A stretch of 64,000 nt of DNA from Maribacter sp. 4G9 (GTDB taxonomy: Bacteria > Bacteroidota > Bacteroidia > Flavobacteriales > Flavobacteriaceae): the NCBI RefSeq assembly GCF_002742265.1, contig NZ_MDGL01000161.1:1-64000 (forward strand), given 5' to 3'. The position numbers and the translations under genes are program-made. The notes under the pieces were generated by a model, which was given only the letters and a program-made list of their open reading frames with translations, searched no databases and was not told the DNA's origin. Shown one piece after another: positions 53,842 through 63,172 of this stretch. The first letter of the stretch is position 1, and every line of letters starts with the position of its first letter.

Positions 53842-55734
53842 ATGGTTGCATCGGGTAGAAAATATGTTTTTGATTTTGACAGTACCTTAACGAGGGTCGA
53901 GGCACTGGACGTCCTTGCGGAAATGACCTTGGAAGGTAAATCCAATAGGGAAGAAATTGTAAGCGAGATTCAACGGATTACCAATTTGGGCATTGACGGG
54001 GATATTTCCTTTACGGAATCCCTGGAGCGCCGTTTAAAGCTTTTGGACGCAAATAAGGAGGATCTTGAAAGACTGGTGGCCGAGTTGCGGCAAAAAATTT
54101 CAAAGTCCATAGCGGCCAATAAGGAGTTTTTTGAAAAATATGCCGAGGATATCTATGTGATTTCCTGCGGATTCAAGGAGTTTATAGATCCCATTGTCAA
54201 GGAATACAATATACCATCGAACCGGGTGTATGCCAATACCTTTAAGTTTGATGAGCAAGGAAATATCGTTGGGTTCGATGAGAAAAATGTGCTCTCACAA
54301 CACAACGGAAAAATAGAATGCCTAAAACAAATGGACTTGGACGGTGAAGTCCAGGTCATTGGTGATGGCTATAGTGATTACGTAATGCGGGAAGCTGGCA
54401 TTGCACATAAATTTTTCGCGTACACGGAAAACGTGCACCGAGAAAAAGCGGCAAGGAATGCGGACCACGTTGCACCTAACTTAGATGAATTTTTATTTGT
54501 GAACGATTTGCCAAGAAATATTTCTTACCCAAAGAACAGAATTAAGATCCTTTTATTGGAAAATGTGCATACCAATGCTTTCGATAGCCTTTCAAGCGAA
54601 GGGTTTTCGGTAGAACTGTTAAAGCATAGCCTATCGGAGGAAGAACTCATGGAGAAAATTAAGGATGTCCATGTATTGGGTATCCGTTCAAAGACCCAAG
54701 TTACACAAAAGGTATTGGACGCCGCCGAAAAGTTATTGGTAGTTGGTGCATTTTGTATCGGCACTACTCAAATAGACTTGGAGTATGCCAAGAAAAAGGG
54801 TGTCGTAGTTTTCAATGCCCCTTATAGCAATACACGGTCTGTGGTAGAATTGGCCATTGGAGAAATAATCATGTTAATGCGTAGTGTTTTTGCAAGAAGT
54901 GCAGAACTTCACAGGGGGGAATGGCAAAAAACAGCCGCAGGTTCTAGGGAAGTCCGTGGTAAGAACCTAGGTATTGTTGGTTACGGTAATATTGGTAAGC
55001 AGCTCTCCGTTTTGGCGGAAGCTATGGGTATGAAAGTGTATTATTACGATGTAAACGACCAATTGGCCTTAGGAAATGCCATTAAATGCAGCACCTTGGA
55101 GGATTTGTTGAATGTTTCCGATGTAATCACACTTCACGTAGATGATAACAAGGCCAACAAAAATTTCATCGGGGAACGTGAAATCAACCAGATGAAGAAA
55201 GGGGCCATGCTTATAAATCTTTCTAGAGGTTTTGTGGTGGATATCGATGCTTTGGCGGATGGACTTGAAAGTGGTAAAATTGGAGGTGCTGCAGTGGATG
55301 TATATCCAGAAGAACCCAGTGGTAATGGTGACTTTAAAACCAGACTTCAAGGCTTTCCAAATGTCATTTTAACCCCCCATGTTGGTGGTAGTACGGAAGA
55401 GGCCCAAATGGATATTGCAGACTTTGTACCCAACAAGATCATGGACTACATCAATTCTGGGAATACTGTGGATGCCGTGAACTTTCCAAATATTAGACTT
55501 CCAAAACAAAATAACGCACACAGGTTCCTGCATATCCATAAGAACGTTCCCGGTATCATGGCCAAGATCAATAAAGTATTGGCCAAGTACGAGCTCAACA
55601 TTTCCAGTCAATACCTTTCTACGGATAGTGAAGTGGGCTATGTGATTACCGATTTGGATAAGGAATATAACAAGGATGTTATAAAGGCTTTGAAAAAGGT
55701 AGAAAACACCATTAAATTCCGGGTTCTTTATTAA
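53842..55734 (+). CDS. serA: Phosphatase-phosphoglycerate dehydrogenase fusion (SerB-like/SerA)
   Basis: A 630-residue two-domain protein. Residues 1-220 are a HAD phosphatase of SerB type: DFDST (11-15), Ser108 in ISCG and GDGYSD (174-179). Residues 230-550 are D-3-phosphoglycerate dehydrogenase: NAD-binding GIVGYGNIG (377-385), NLSRGF (459-464), TPHVGGST (511-518). An ACT-like domain (about 560-630) ends it. It could carry out the first and last steps of serine synthesis, with SerC needed between. Similar long SerA proteins occur in flavobacteria. All key HAD acids look present, but phosphoserine specificity is inferred. Confidence 0.88.
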   Translation: MVASGRKYVFDFDSTLTRVEALDVLAEMTLEGKSNREEIVSEIQRITNLGIDGDISFTESLERRLKLLDANKEDLERLVAELRQKISKSIAANKEFFEKYAEDIYVISCGFKEFIDPIVKEYNIPSNRVYANTFKFDEQGNIVGFDEKNVLSQHNGKIECLKQMDLDGEVQVIGDGYSDYVMREAGIAHKFFAYTENVHREKAARNADHVAPNLDEFLFVNDLPRNISYPKNRIKILLLENVHTNAFDSLSSEGFSVELLKHSLSEEELMEKIKDVHVLGIRSKTQVTQKVLDAAEKLLVVGAFCIGTTQIDLEYAKKKGVVVFNAPYSNTRSVVELAIGEIIMLMRSVFARSAELHRGEWQKTAAGSREVRGKNLGIVGYGNIGKQLSVLAEAMGMKVYYYDVNDQLALGNAIKCSTLEDLLNVSDVITLHVDDNKANKNFIGEREINQMKKGAMLINLSRGFVVDIDALADGLESGKIGGAAVDVYPEEPSGNGDFKTRLQGFPNVILTPHVGGSTEEAQMDIADFVPNKIMDYINSGNTVDAVNFPNIRLPKQNNAHRFLHIHKNVPGIMAKINKVLAKYELNISSQYLSTDSEVGYVITDLDKEYNKDVIKALKKVENTIKFRVLY

Positions 55735-55749
55735 GGTTTTGTTTTTAGA

Positions 55750-56223
55750 CTATTGATGGTGGTACGGTTCGTTCCTTAGTATGGTAAAGGCCCTGTAAAG
55801 TTGTTTTATAAAGAATAATCGCACCATTTGATGGGAAAAGGTCATTTTGGAGAGACTTACCTTCCCCAATGCTTTTTTGTGTATTTCTTCGCTGAACCCG
55901 TACGGACCGCCTATCAAAAACACTAGCTGCTTTAGACCGGAGTTCATTTTCTTCTGTAAATAATTGGAAAACTCTATTGATGAATGCTGTTTGCCATTTT
56001 CATCCAATAGAATCAGCACGTCTGTACTGGAAAGTGATTTAAGAATCAGATCGCCTTCCTTGGTTTTTTGTTGCTCCTCGGATAGACTTTTGGTCTTTTT
56101 TAGGTCAGGGATAATTTCCAGTTCAAACTTAATGTAATGGTTTAGACGTTGGTGATAGATGGAAATTAGCTTTTGCAATTCTTTGCTATCTGTTTTTCCT
56201 ATGGCCAGAAGTTTAATAGTCAT
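55750..56223 (-). CDS. rlmH: 23S rRNA pseudouridine-1915 N3-methyltransferase
   Basis: A 157-residue SPOUT enzyme that methylates pseudouridine 1915 in helix 69 of 23S rRNA. It has LLDENGKQHSSIEFSNYL, the knot FLIGGPYGFS and the C-terminal MTFSHQMVRLFFIKQLYRAFTI, all typical of RlmH, and the normal length. Its gene is divergent from nadC. Confidence 0.95.
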   Translation of the reverse strand: MTIKLLAIGKTDSKELQKLISIYHQRLNHYIKFELEIIPDLKKTKSLSEEQQKTKEGDLILKSLSSTDVLILLDENGKQHSSIEFSNYLQKKMNSGLKQLVFLIGGPYGFSEEIHKKALGKVSLSKMTFSHQMVRLFFIKQLYRAFTILRNEPYHHQ

Positions 56224-56284
56224 ATTTCAAAAGTAAATCAATTTCCCAAAATGGATTCGTATTTTAGCAGGAAGCAATAAATAT

Positions 56285-57142
56285 ATGATTTCACAAGTGC
56301 AGTTCGAAAAGGAGTTGGAAGGTATAATTACCAATGCAATCAAGGAGGATGTGGGCGATGGCGACCATAGTTCCTTGGCATGTATTCCGGCCGATGCCCA
56401 AGGCAGGGCTAAATTATTGGTCAAGGACGAAGGGATTATCGCCGGGATAGATTTTGCAAAGATGGTCTTTAAGTATGTGGACATGGACATGGTATTTGAA
56501 AAGAATATGGAAGATGGGGCAAAAGTAAAATATGGCGATATTGCCTTTTACGTAGAAGGAAGTTCACGTAGTATATTGATGGCGGAGCGTCTCGTTTTGA
56601 ATGCGATGCAGCGTATGAGTGCCATTGCCACCAAGACAAGGTCCTTTGTAGATCTATTGGAAGGTACAAAGACCAAAATTCTGGATACCCGAAAAACAAC
56701 TCCAGGCATTAGGGCTTTGGAGAAGTGGGCGGTTAAAATTGGAGGAGGGGAAAATCATCGTTTCGCTCTCTATGATATGATTATGCTTAAAGACAATCAT
56801 ATTGACTTCGCAGGTGGAATTTCCAAGGCAATTGATAAGACCAAAGCCTATTTGCAGGAGACAGGAAGGGATTTAAAAATAATCGTGGAAGCGCGGGATT
56901 TGAATGAAATAAGGGAAATTTTAAAATCGGACGGGGTATACCGCATACTTATAGACAATTTTAATTATGAGGATACTAGGGAAGCGGTACGGCTTATTGG
57001 CGATACCTGTCTTACCGAATCCTCCGGGGGAATAACAGAAGCTACGATACGTTCATATGCAGAATGTGGTGTGGATTTTATATCTTCTGGAGCACTTACT
57101 CATTCCGTTTACAACATGGACCTTAGTTTAAAAGCCGTCTAG
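56285..57142 (+). CDS. nadC: Nicotinate-nucleotide diphosphorylase (carboxylating)
   Basis: A 285-residue quinolinate phosphoribosyltransferase, converting quinolinate and PRPP to nicotinate mononucleotide in NAD synthesis. Motifs: EDVGDGDHSS near the N-terminus, LDTRKTTPGIRALEKWAVKIGGGENHRF and MLKDNHI, and the C-terminal SGGI. It begins an operon: the YihY gene starts on the next base after its stop. Confidence 0.95.
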   Translation: MISQVQFEKELEGIITNAIKEDVGDGDHSSLACIPADAQGRAKLLVKDEGIIAGIDFAKMVFKYVDMDMVFEKNMEDGAKVKYGDIAFYVEGSSRSILMAERLVLNAMQRMSAIATKTRSFVDLLEGTKTKILDTRKTTPGIRALEKWAVKIGGGENHRFALYDMIMLKDNHIDFAGGISKAIDKTKAYLQETGRDLKIIVEARDLNEIREILKSDGVYRILIDNFNYEDTREAVRLIGDTCLTESSGGITEATIRSYAECGVDFISSGALTHSVYNMDLSLKAV

Positions 57143-58111
57143 ATGTCCTTAGAGGTTGAAGAAAAACTTGAAAAAATTCCCATTATCAATAAGGTAGTAC
57201 GATTGTTAAAGACAATTAAATTACCGGGACTTGAAGGACTTTCCCTTTACGATCTTTTGGAAATGTATATTAATGGGATAGTACAAGGAGCATTGTCCTC
57301 TCGGGCAAGTGCTATTTCCTTTAGTCTTTTTATGGCCCTGTTTCCGCTCTTGATTTTTATGGTAACCCTAGTGCCGTTTTTGGTAGATTACATTAGTATC
57401 CAAAATGAAAATTTTGAATTGCAGTTTCAACTTTTTTTGGAGTCTTTTTTACCAAATGCCACAGGAGATTATTTTGGGGATATTTTCAGGCAAATAAAAG
57501 ATCAGAAGCGAGGCGGCCTGCTTTCCTCCTCTTTTTTACTTTCCATTTTCTTGGTGGCCAATGGGGTGAATTCCATTTTTGGAGGCTTTGAGACGAGCTA
57601 CCACATTGAACTTAAACGAAATTTTTTCAGGCAGTATCTTTATGCCCTAATGGTGGGGCTCATTCTGGCCATACTCATCATAGTAGGTTTTGTGGCCTAT
57701 ATTTATTTTGAGTTTTATGTGCTGGGATATTTGACGGAATTCGCCGCAAGGCAGGGAGGTTACGTTTTGGATGAAGATGAAATTATAGGGGTACAAATTG
57801 CAAAAGTGCTGTTTTTTATAGTACTATCGTATTTTACCACGGCAATTCTGTACTATTTTGGGACTAGGGAGGGTAAACAGGCACGATTTTTTTCAATTGG
57901 GGCATTGGTTACCACGGTTTTGTTTTTATTGACGTCCTATCTCTTCGGAATTTATGTGGAAAAATTTGCAAGATATAATGAACTCTATGGTGCCTTGGGG
58001 GGATTATTGATTTTAATGGTCTACATATGGTTAAATTCCAATATCTTGCTCCTTGGGTTTGAGCTGAATGCATCGCTTAATTCCTTACGTAAAATAAGCA
58101 AGAAAGAATGA
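57143..58111 (+). CDS. YihY/BrkB-family membrane protein
   Basis: A 322-residue inner-membrane protein with about six helices and YihY family features: ASAISFSLFMALFPLLIF, GGFETSYHI, FFGTREGKQARFFSIGALV and the C-terminal MVYIWLNSNILLLGFELNA. Function is unresolved, with proposals including a lipid or ion transporter. It starts directly after nadC and overlaps the DUF2147 gene by 4 bases. Confidence 0.88.
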   Translation: MSLEVEEKLEKIPIINKVVRLLKTIKLPGLEGLSLYDLLEMYINGIVQGALSSRASAISFSLFMALFPLLIFMVTLVPFLVDYISIQNENFELQFQLFLESFLPNATGDYFGDIFRQIKDQKRGGLLSSSFLLSIFLVANGVNSIFGGFETSYHIELKRNFFRQYLYALMVGLILAILIIVGFVAYIYFEFYVLGYLTEFAARQGGYVLDEDEIIGVQIAKVLFFIVLSYFTTAILYYFGTREGKQARFFSIGALVTTVLFLLTSYLFGIYVEKFARYNELYGALGGLLILMVYIWLNSNILLLGFELNASLNSLRKISKKE

Positions 58112-58548
58112 TACAATTGAGAGTTGTACTAGTATTCCTATTTTTTTTGAGCGGTGTTCATTTATTGACGGCCCAGACCGTGTTTGGAAAATGGAAAACT
58201 ATCGATGACCGAACGGGAAAACCTAAGGGAATCATCAATATATATAAGAAGGACGGACAAATGTACGGTTATGTAGAAAAAATTCTGGAGGAGGGAAAAG
58301 AAGATATGGTCTGTATTAAATGCGAAGGAGATCTAAAGGACGAGCCCATTGTGGGCATGGAAATAATAAAGGAAGGGGAGCGGCATCATGACGGGGAATG
58401 GAAGGGAAAACACCTTTTTGATCCGGAGCAAGCCATGACGTTCCGCTTTAGAATTTGGCTGAATCCAGATAATAAAGATGAATTAAAGGTCCGTGGGTAT
58501 TTGGCGTTTTTATACCGGACCCAAACGTGGATCAGGGTGGAAGGATAA
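58108..58548 (+). CDS. DUF2147 secreted protein
   Basis: A 146-residue protein with a signal peptide (ending LTAQ) and a DUF2147 fold starting VFGKWKTIDDRTGKPKGII, with an even pattern of strands and the pair of Cys in MVCIKCEG. The family is secreted or periplasmic and of unknown function. It overlaps the upstream YihY gene (ATGA) and precedes priA by 5 bases. Confidence 0.82.
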   Translation: MIQLRVVLVFLFFLSGVHLLTAQTVFGKWKTIDDRTGKPKGIINIYKKDGQMYGYVEKILEEGKEDMVCIKCEGDLKDEPIVGMEIIKEGERHHDGEWKGKHLFDPEQAMTFRFRIWLNPDNKDELKVRGYLAFLYRTQTWIRVEG

Positions 58549-58553
58549 TTTTT

Positions 58554-61007
58554 ATGGAGTATTTTGTCAACGTCATACTTCCCATTCCCCTGGAGCGGCA
58601 ATTCACTTACAGCGTTACTCCAGATGAAGCGGATTTTTTAACTCCGGGTATGCGTGTGGCTGTTCCGTTCGGAAAGTCAAAAATATATACGGCCCTCGTT
58701 CTTACTATACACAATGTCCCACCAAATGCGTACGAGGCCAAGGAAATAGACCAGATTTTGGATGAAGTTCCCTTGGTCAATCATCTACAACTTAGGCATT
58801 GGGAATGGATCGCTAATTACTACATGTGTTCCCTAGGAGAGGTAATGCGCAGTGCTTTACCTTCTGCATTTTTGCTGGAAAGCGAGACCTTAATTATAAG
58901 AAACGATTCTACCCATGTAGAAGAATCCCAATTAAAGGATGATGAGTTTTTGGTTTTTGAGGCATTGCAGCATCAATCTACCTTGAAGGTCCATGAAGTA
59001 TCGGCAATAGTGGAACGTAAAAATGTGCTTCCGGTATTAAACCGACTTTTGGATAAAAACATCATTTATTTAAAGGAAGAAATATACGAACAGTACAAGC
59101 CCAAACTTGTTAAGTATGTAAAGTTGGGTAAAGACTATTTGTCCGATGACGCCTTGGAAGCTTTACTGGAAACCCTTTCAAGGGCCCCAAAACAAAGTCA
59201 GGTGGTACTTTCCTTTTTCCAATTACAGGGAAATAGCAAAAAACCGATTTCCATAACGGATTTGGAAAAGTACAGCAATGCCTCAAAAGCGGTCATCGGT
59301 TCTTTGGTAGATAAGGGAATCTTGGAGGAAGATCATATTCGAATGGACCGTGTCCGTTTTGAGGGGGAAGAAAATTCTGAGGTAAAAAGTCTGAATGTAT
59401 ATCAATTACAGGCCTTGGCCAATATCAAAAGATCTTTTGAAGAAGATAAGGTAACCTTGTTGAAGGGGGTTACATCATCGGGTAAAACGGAAGTGTACGT
59501 GCAATTGATCAGTGAATATCTTGGGAAGGGCAAACAGATACTGTATTTACTGCCCGAAATCGCACTCACCACCCAGTTGATTTCCAGGTTACAGGATTAT
59601 TTTGGTGAACGTATTTCGGTGTTTCATTCCAAATACAACATTCAGGAGCGGGTAGAGGTATGGAACAACGTATTAAAAGGGGCTGAAAAAGCTCAAATTG
59701 TGATCGGGGCGCGATCATCCTTGTTTTTGCCGTTTGACAATTTGGGATTGATTATCGTGGATGAGGAACACGAGGGGTCCTTCAAGCAATTTGATCCTGC
59801 TCCGCGATATCATGCGAGGGATGCGGCCATTGTTCTTGCAAACCTGCACAAGGCCAATATTCTTTTGGGTTCTGCCACGCCCAGTATTGAAAGTTATTAT
59901 AATGCAAAGCTGGGAAAATATGGCTACGCCGAAATAAACAGGCGTTTTGGTAATGTGCTCATGCCCGATATGGAATTGGTTGATTTTAAGGAGGCGCTTC
60001 GCAAAAAAAGGGTTAAAGGCCATTTTTCCGAACGATTATTGGAGGAAATTGAAAAAAGCCTGGGTAATGGTGAGCAAATCATACTTTTTCAAAACAGAAG
60101 GGGCTTTGCCCCGGTTCTAGAGTGTCTAACTTGTGGCCATACGCCCCAATGCTCCAATTGTGACGTTACCTTGACCTACCATCAATATAAAAACCAACTT
60201 CGATGTCACTACTGCAGTTACCATACCGCCCTACCGGAAAGCTGTGCCGCCTGCGGTAGTCCGGAACTGGATACTAAGGGATTTGGTACGGAACAAGTGG
60301 AGGAAGAGGTGAAAAAGCTTTTTCCCGAAGCCAAGGTAGGAAGAATGGATTTGGATACCACCCGAGGCAAACATGCGTATGAAAAGATCATCACTTCATT
60401 TGAACAACAAGAGCTGGACATATTGGTGGGCACCCAAATGCTAACAAAGGGGCTGGATTTTAGGAACGTAAGTTTGGTAGGGGTTATGAACGCTGATTCA
60501 CTTCTTAATTTCCCGGATTATCGTGCGCATGAACGAACGTTCCAAATGTTGACCCAGGTATCGGGTAGGGCAGGGCGTACCCAGAAAAGGGGAAAGGTCA
60601 TCATTCAAACCTATAATCCGTATCATCAAATCCTGAAACAAGTGACCACGGGAGACTATGAAACCATGTTCACCGAACAGATATATGAAAGGGAGCAGTA
60701 TAAGTATCCGCCTTTAAATCGGATTATAAAAATAACCTTTAAACACAAAAATTATAATACGCTCAATGAGGCAGCCGAGTGGTTTAGCGGGGCCCTGAAA
60801 ACTCATTTTGGAGGAACGGTATTGGGTCCTGAATTTCCGTCGATCTCCAGAATACGAAATCAGTATTTGAAGAATATACTAATCAAGATCGATAAAAGTG
60901 AATCGTTGGGCAAAACCAAAAAAAATATCAAAAGAATTGAGAAAACATTCAAATCCGTGAGCTTATTTAGAAGCGTACGTGTAATCTACAATGTGGACCA
61001 CATATAA
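58554..61007 (+). CDS. priA: Primosomal replication-restart helicase PriA
   Basis: An 817-residue superfamily 2 helicase that reloads the replisome at stalled forks. It has the DNA-binding N-terminus (FVNVILPIPLERQFTY), Walker A GVTSSGKTE, the DEEH box (IIVDEEHEGSFKQ), the cysteine-rich zinc region (CLTCGHTPQCSNCDVT...CHYC...CAACGS) and the motif GRAGRTQKRGKVIIQT. The ATG at 58554 is used; the frame opens nine codons earlier inside the DUF2147 gene. It ends the nadC operon and is followed by a terminator. Confidence 0.95.
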   Translation: MEYFVNVILPIPLERQFTYSVTPDEADFLTPGMRVAVPFGKSKIYTALVLTIHNVPPNAYEAKEIDQILDEVPLVNHLQLRHWEWIANYYMCSLGEVMRSALPSAFLLESETLIIRNDSTHVEESQLKDDEFLVFEALQHQSTLKVHEVSAIVERKNVLPVLNRLLDKNIIYLKEEIYEQYKPKLVKYVKLGKDYLSDDALEALLETLSRAPKQSQVVLSFFQLQGNSKKPISITDLEKYSNASKAVIGSLVDKGILEEDHIRMDRVRFEGEENSEVKSLNVYQLQALANIKRSFEEDKVTLLKGVTSSGKTEVYVQLISEYLGKGKQILYLLPEIALTTQLISRLQDYFGERISVFHSKYNIQERVEVWNNVLKGAEKAQIVIGARSSLFLPFDNLGLIIVDEEHEGSFKQFDPAPRYHARDAAIVLANLHKANILLGSATPSIESYYNAKLGKYGYAEINRRFGNVLMPDMELVDFKEALRKKRVKGHFSERLLEEIEKSLGNGEQIILFQNRRGFAPVLECLTCGHTPQCSNCDVTLTYHQYKNQLRCHYCSYHTALPESCAACGSPELDTKGFGTEQVEEEVKKLFPEAKVGRMDLDTTRGKHAYEKIITSFEQQELDILVGTQMLTKGLDFRNVSLVGVMNADSLLNFPDYRAHERTFQMLTQVSGRAGRTQKRGKVIIQTYNPYHQILKQVTTGDYETMFTEQIYEREQYKYPPLNRIIKITFKHKNYNTLNEAAEWFSGALKTHFGGTVLGPEFPSISRIRNQYLKNILIKIDKSESLGKTKKNIKRIEKTFKSVSLFRSVRVIYNVDHI

Positions 61008-61009
61008 AA

Positions 61010-61032
61010 AAACCGCCTTTTGGGCGGTTTAA
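61010..61032 (+). terminator. Terminator after priA
   Basis: AAACCGCC (61010-61017) pairs with GGCGGTTT (61023-61030) around a 5-base loop, immediately after the priA stop. The T run is short (TTT), but the stem is strong. Confidence 0.8.
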
Positions 61033-61061
61033 TCAATGTATTCTTATTTCATAAGCAACTT

Positions 61062-61754
61062 TTAAACATTGCTTAGGGCTTCGGCCAATTCCGTTTTCTT
61101 GTTTCTACTTAAAGGAATCGAACGGCCGCTCACTTCAACATTTTTACTGTTGAATTTTTCAACTTTTTCCAAGTTCACGATATAGGATTTGTGAATTCTC
61201 AGGAATTTATCTTCTGGCAATTGCTTTTCAAAAGATTTCATTGTTGATAAAATTACAATGTTGGCTTCATCGGTTACCAATTTGATGTAATCTCCCAGAG
61301 CCTCGATCCATTTAATATCGTTTAGGATGACCTTTCTTTTCTTCAGGTTGCTTTTAACGAAGATATGTTCCTCGTCTTCGTTCACCCTGTGCATTTGCTC
61401 GTATTTGGCAACCGCTCTTTTTACGGAAGCATCAAAACGCGCCATGGTAATGGGTTTGTGCAAATAGTCCGTTACATCGTAATCGAAAGCCTTTAGGGCA
61501 TAATCCGGTTTACCGGTAATCAAAATTACTTGGGGACTGTTGTCCAAGGATTCAAGTAGGTCGAATCCGGTGATAATAGGCATTTCAACATCTAAAAAGA
61601 TCAAATCGATTTCATTGTTCTTAATGCCGTTTTTGGCTTCGATGGCGTTGCTGTACTCTGCCACCATAGCTAGGTTTGGGTGGTTGTTTACCAACTTGGC
61701 GACCGCCATACGCTGCATGGACGAATCGTCAACGATAATACTTCTTAACTTCAT
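61062..61754 (-). CDS. LytTR-family response regulator
   Basis: A 230-residue two-domain regulator: receiver domain (about 1-120) with acidic pair DD 9-10, phospho-acceptor Asp55 in FLDVEMP, Thr80 and Lys100, then a LytTR DNA-binding domain (about 130-230; IKWIEALGDYIKLVTDE, FLRIHKSYIVNL). The expected partner is a LytS-type histidine kinase, which is not in the window. Targets are unknown. Confidence 0.9.
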   Translation of the reverse strand: MKLRSIIVDDSSMQRMAVAKLVNNHPNLAMVAEYSNAIEAKNGIKNNEIDLIFLDVEMPIITGFDLLESLDNSPQVILITGKPDYALKAFDYDVTDYLHKPITMARFDASVKRAVAKYEQMHRVNEDEEHIFVKSNLKKRKVILNDIKWIEALGDYIKLVTDEANIVILSTMKSFEKQLPEDKFLRIHKSYIVNLEKVEKFNSKNVEVSGRSIPLSRNKKTELAEALSNV

Positions 61755-61958
61755 AAGGGCTGATTTGTGGGGTTAAATCATCGACAAATTACCGAAAAAA
61801 CACGGTCAACTGCAACAAAAGATGTAAACAATGCTTTTCTTATTGTATAGATGGCAATGATCATAAGTTATTAAGATTTGGTTTATACTTTTAAAAAATT
61901 TCTTCCTAGCTATAACGAAGAATTTCTTCATTTCTTATAATTATTGAAAAAAAGTATC

Positions 61959-61966
61959 TATTTTTG
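61959..61966 (+). promoter_or_regulatory. TAnnTTTG box upstream of rpsF
   Basis: TATTTTTG (61959-61966) matches the Bacteroidota -7 element; no clear TTG was seen at the usual distance. Transcription would begin near 61973, leaving a leader of about 17 bases, too short for a structured ribosomal-protein leader. Confidence 0.6.
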
Positions 61967-61989
61967 CACTCCTTTTAAATAAATATAAT

Positions 61990-62331
61990 ATGAACCATTA
62001 CGAAACTGTTTTCATTTTAAATCCCGTTCTATCTGATGTACAGATAGAGGAAACAGTTAAGAAATTCGAGGATTTCTTAATTAACAATGGCGCCAAAATG
62101 GTCGCCAAGGAGAATTGGGGCCTAAAAAAATTGGCCTATCCGATCCAAAATAAAAAAAGTGGTTTTTACCACTTGTTCGAATTTACTAGCACCGGTGAGG
62201 TCGTTATGCCTTACGAGCAGGAGTTTAGGAGAGATGAACGCGTCATGCGCTTTTTGACCGTAAAATTGGACAAACATGCCGTCGCGTGGGCAGAAAAGAG
62301 AAGAACAAGAAACAAAACTGCTAAAGCTTAA
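61990..62331 (+). CDS. rpsF: Ribosomal protein bS6
   Basis: A 113-residue protein of the small subunit, starting [16 protein letters not shown] and containing [37 protein letters not shown], all typical of bS6. bS6 pairs with bS18 on the 30S platform. It lies 5 bases before rpsR, the usual bacterial order rpsF-rpsR-rplI. Confidence 0.97.
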   Translation: MNHYETVFILNPVLSDVQIEETVKKFEDFLINNGAKMVAKENWGLKKLAYPIQNKKSGFYHLFEFTSTGEVVMPYEQEFRRDERVMRFLTVKLDKHAVAWAEKRRTRNKTAKA

Positions 62332-62336
62332 GTACT

Positions 62337-63098
62337 ATGTCAACATTACAACAACAGGCAAAAGGAAAAAAAGATGGGGAGATAAGATATCTTACCCCGT
62401 TAAACATAGAGACCAACTCAAAAAAGAAATATTGTAGGTTCAAGAAATCCGGTATCAAATATATTGATTACAAGGATGCCGACTTTCTAATGAAATTGGT
62501 GAACGAGCAAGGTAAGTTATTACCCAGAAGACTTACAGGTACTTCCTTGAAGTATCAACGAAAAGTAGCTCAGGCGGTGAAGAGAGCTCGTCATTTGGCG
62601 CTAATGCCATATGTTGGTGATTTATTAAAAGAAAAGAAAAGAATCATGGAGCTTATATTAAAGGAAGACGTAGAAAATTTAGGTTTTAAAGATGACTTGG
62701 TAAGCGTTAAGAACGGATACGGTAGAAACTACCTTATTCCTCAGGGCTTGGCGACCATGGCAACTCCTTCGGCTAAAAAAGTTTTGGCCGAAACCTTAAA
62801 GCAGAGAGCCCACAAAGAAAAGAAAGTTGTGGATGCTGCTAAGAAAACTGCTGAGGCACTAAAGGCCTTGGACTTGAAAATTGCTGCAAAGGCCGGGGCC
62901 GGCGACAAATTGTTCGGTTCAGTAACCAATGCTGATTTGGCGGATGCAATTGAAAAGGAAGGACATACTATCGATAAGAAGTTCATTAGCATTCAAGGTG
63001 GTTCCGTTAAAAGAACCGGACCCTACAATGCCCAGATTAGACTTCACAGAGAGGTCGTTGTTGATTTCCCTTTTGAGGTTGTCGCGGAGCAGAACTAA
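62337..63098 (+). CDS. rpsR-rplI: Ribosomal proteins bS18 and bL9 in one continuous frame
   Basis: A 253-codon open frame. Residues 1-98 are bS18 ([20 protein letters not shown] ... [15 protein letters not shown]), whose flavobacterial homologues end at this Lys. Codon 99 is GAA (62631-62633) where a stop is expected, followed by a linker EKKRI and then, in frame, Met104, the start of bL9 ([26 protein letters not shown] at about 129-137; whole bL9 150 residues). No stop lies between them. bS18 belongs to the 30S platform and bL9 to the 50S near the L1 stalk, so a fused product would be remarkable. Both parts otherwise look intact. A single-base sequence error is the main alternative. Confidence 0.85.
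   Translation: MSTLQQQAKGKKDGEIRYLTPLNIETNSKKKYCRFKKSGIKYIDYKDADFLMKLVNEQGKLLPRRLTGTSLKYQRKVAQAVKRARHLALMPYVGDLLKEKKRIMELILKEDVENLGFKDDLVSVKNGYGRNYLIPQGLATMATPSAKKVLAETLKQRAHKEKKVVDAAKKTAEALKALDLKIAAKAGAGDKLFGSVTNADLADAIEKEGHTIDKKFISIQGGSVKRTGPYNAQIRLHREVVVDFPFEVVAEQN
62646..63098 (+). CDS. rplI: Ribosomal protein bL9 (possible independent start inside the fused frame)
   Basis: The ATG at 62646 begins a complete 150-residue bL9: N-terminal rRNA-binding domain ([26 protein letters not shown]), the long connecting helix ([17 protein letters not shown]...) and the C-terminal domain ending [10 protein letters not shown]. The stretch before the ATG (AAAAGAAAAGAAAAGAATC) is A-rich, as before many flavobacterial starts, so separate initiation could supply free bL9 even if the upstream frame has lost its stop. 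Which form is made cannot be told from sequence. Confidence 0.7.
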   Translation: MELILKEDVENLGFKDDLVSVKNGYGRNYLIPQGLATMATPSAKKVLAETLKQRAHKEKKVVDAAKKTAEALKALDLKIAAKAGAGDKLFGSVTNADLADAIEKEGHTIDKKFISIQGGSVKRTGPYNAQIRLHREVVVDFPFEVVAEQN

Positions 63099-63117
63099 TA
63101 CGATTATAAATTTGGAC

Positions 63118-63153
63118 ATAAGCCTTTCAGGAAACTGAAGGGCTTATTTGTTT
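63118..63153 (+). terminator. Terminator of the rpsF operon
   Basis: ATAAGCCTTTCAG (63118-63130) pairs with CTGAAGGGCTTAT (63135-63147) around a GAAA tetraloop, with one G-T wobble, and is followed by TTGTTT. It starts 20 bases after the rplI stop. Confidence 0.85.
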
Positions 63154-63172
63154 CATACTTTTAATTACAAGA

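Noticed and set aside
61967-61989. S6:S18 ribosomal leader RNA upstream of rpsF
   Set aside because: Only about 17-23 bases separate the predicted transcription start from the rpsF ATG, too few for the known S6:S18-binding structure, and no CCG-bulge hairpin was seen.
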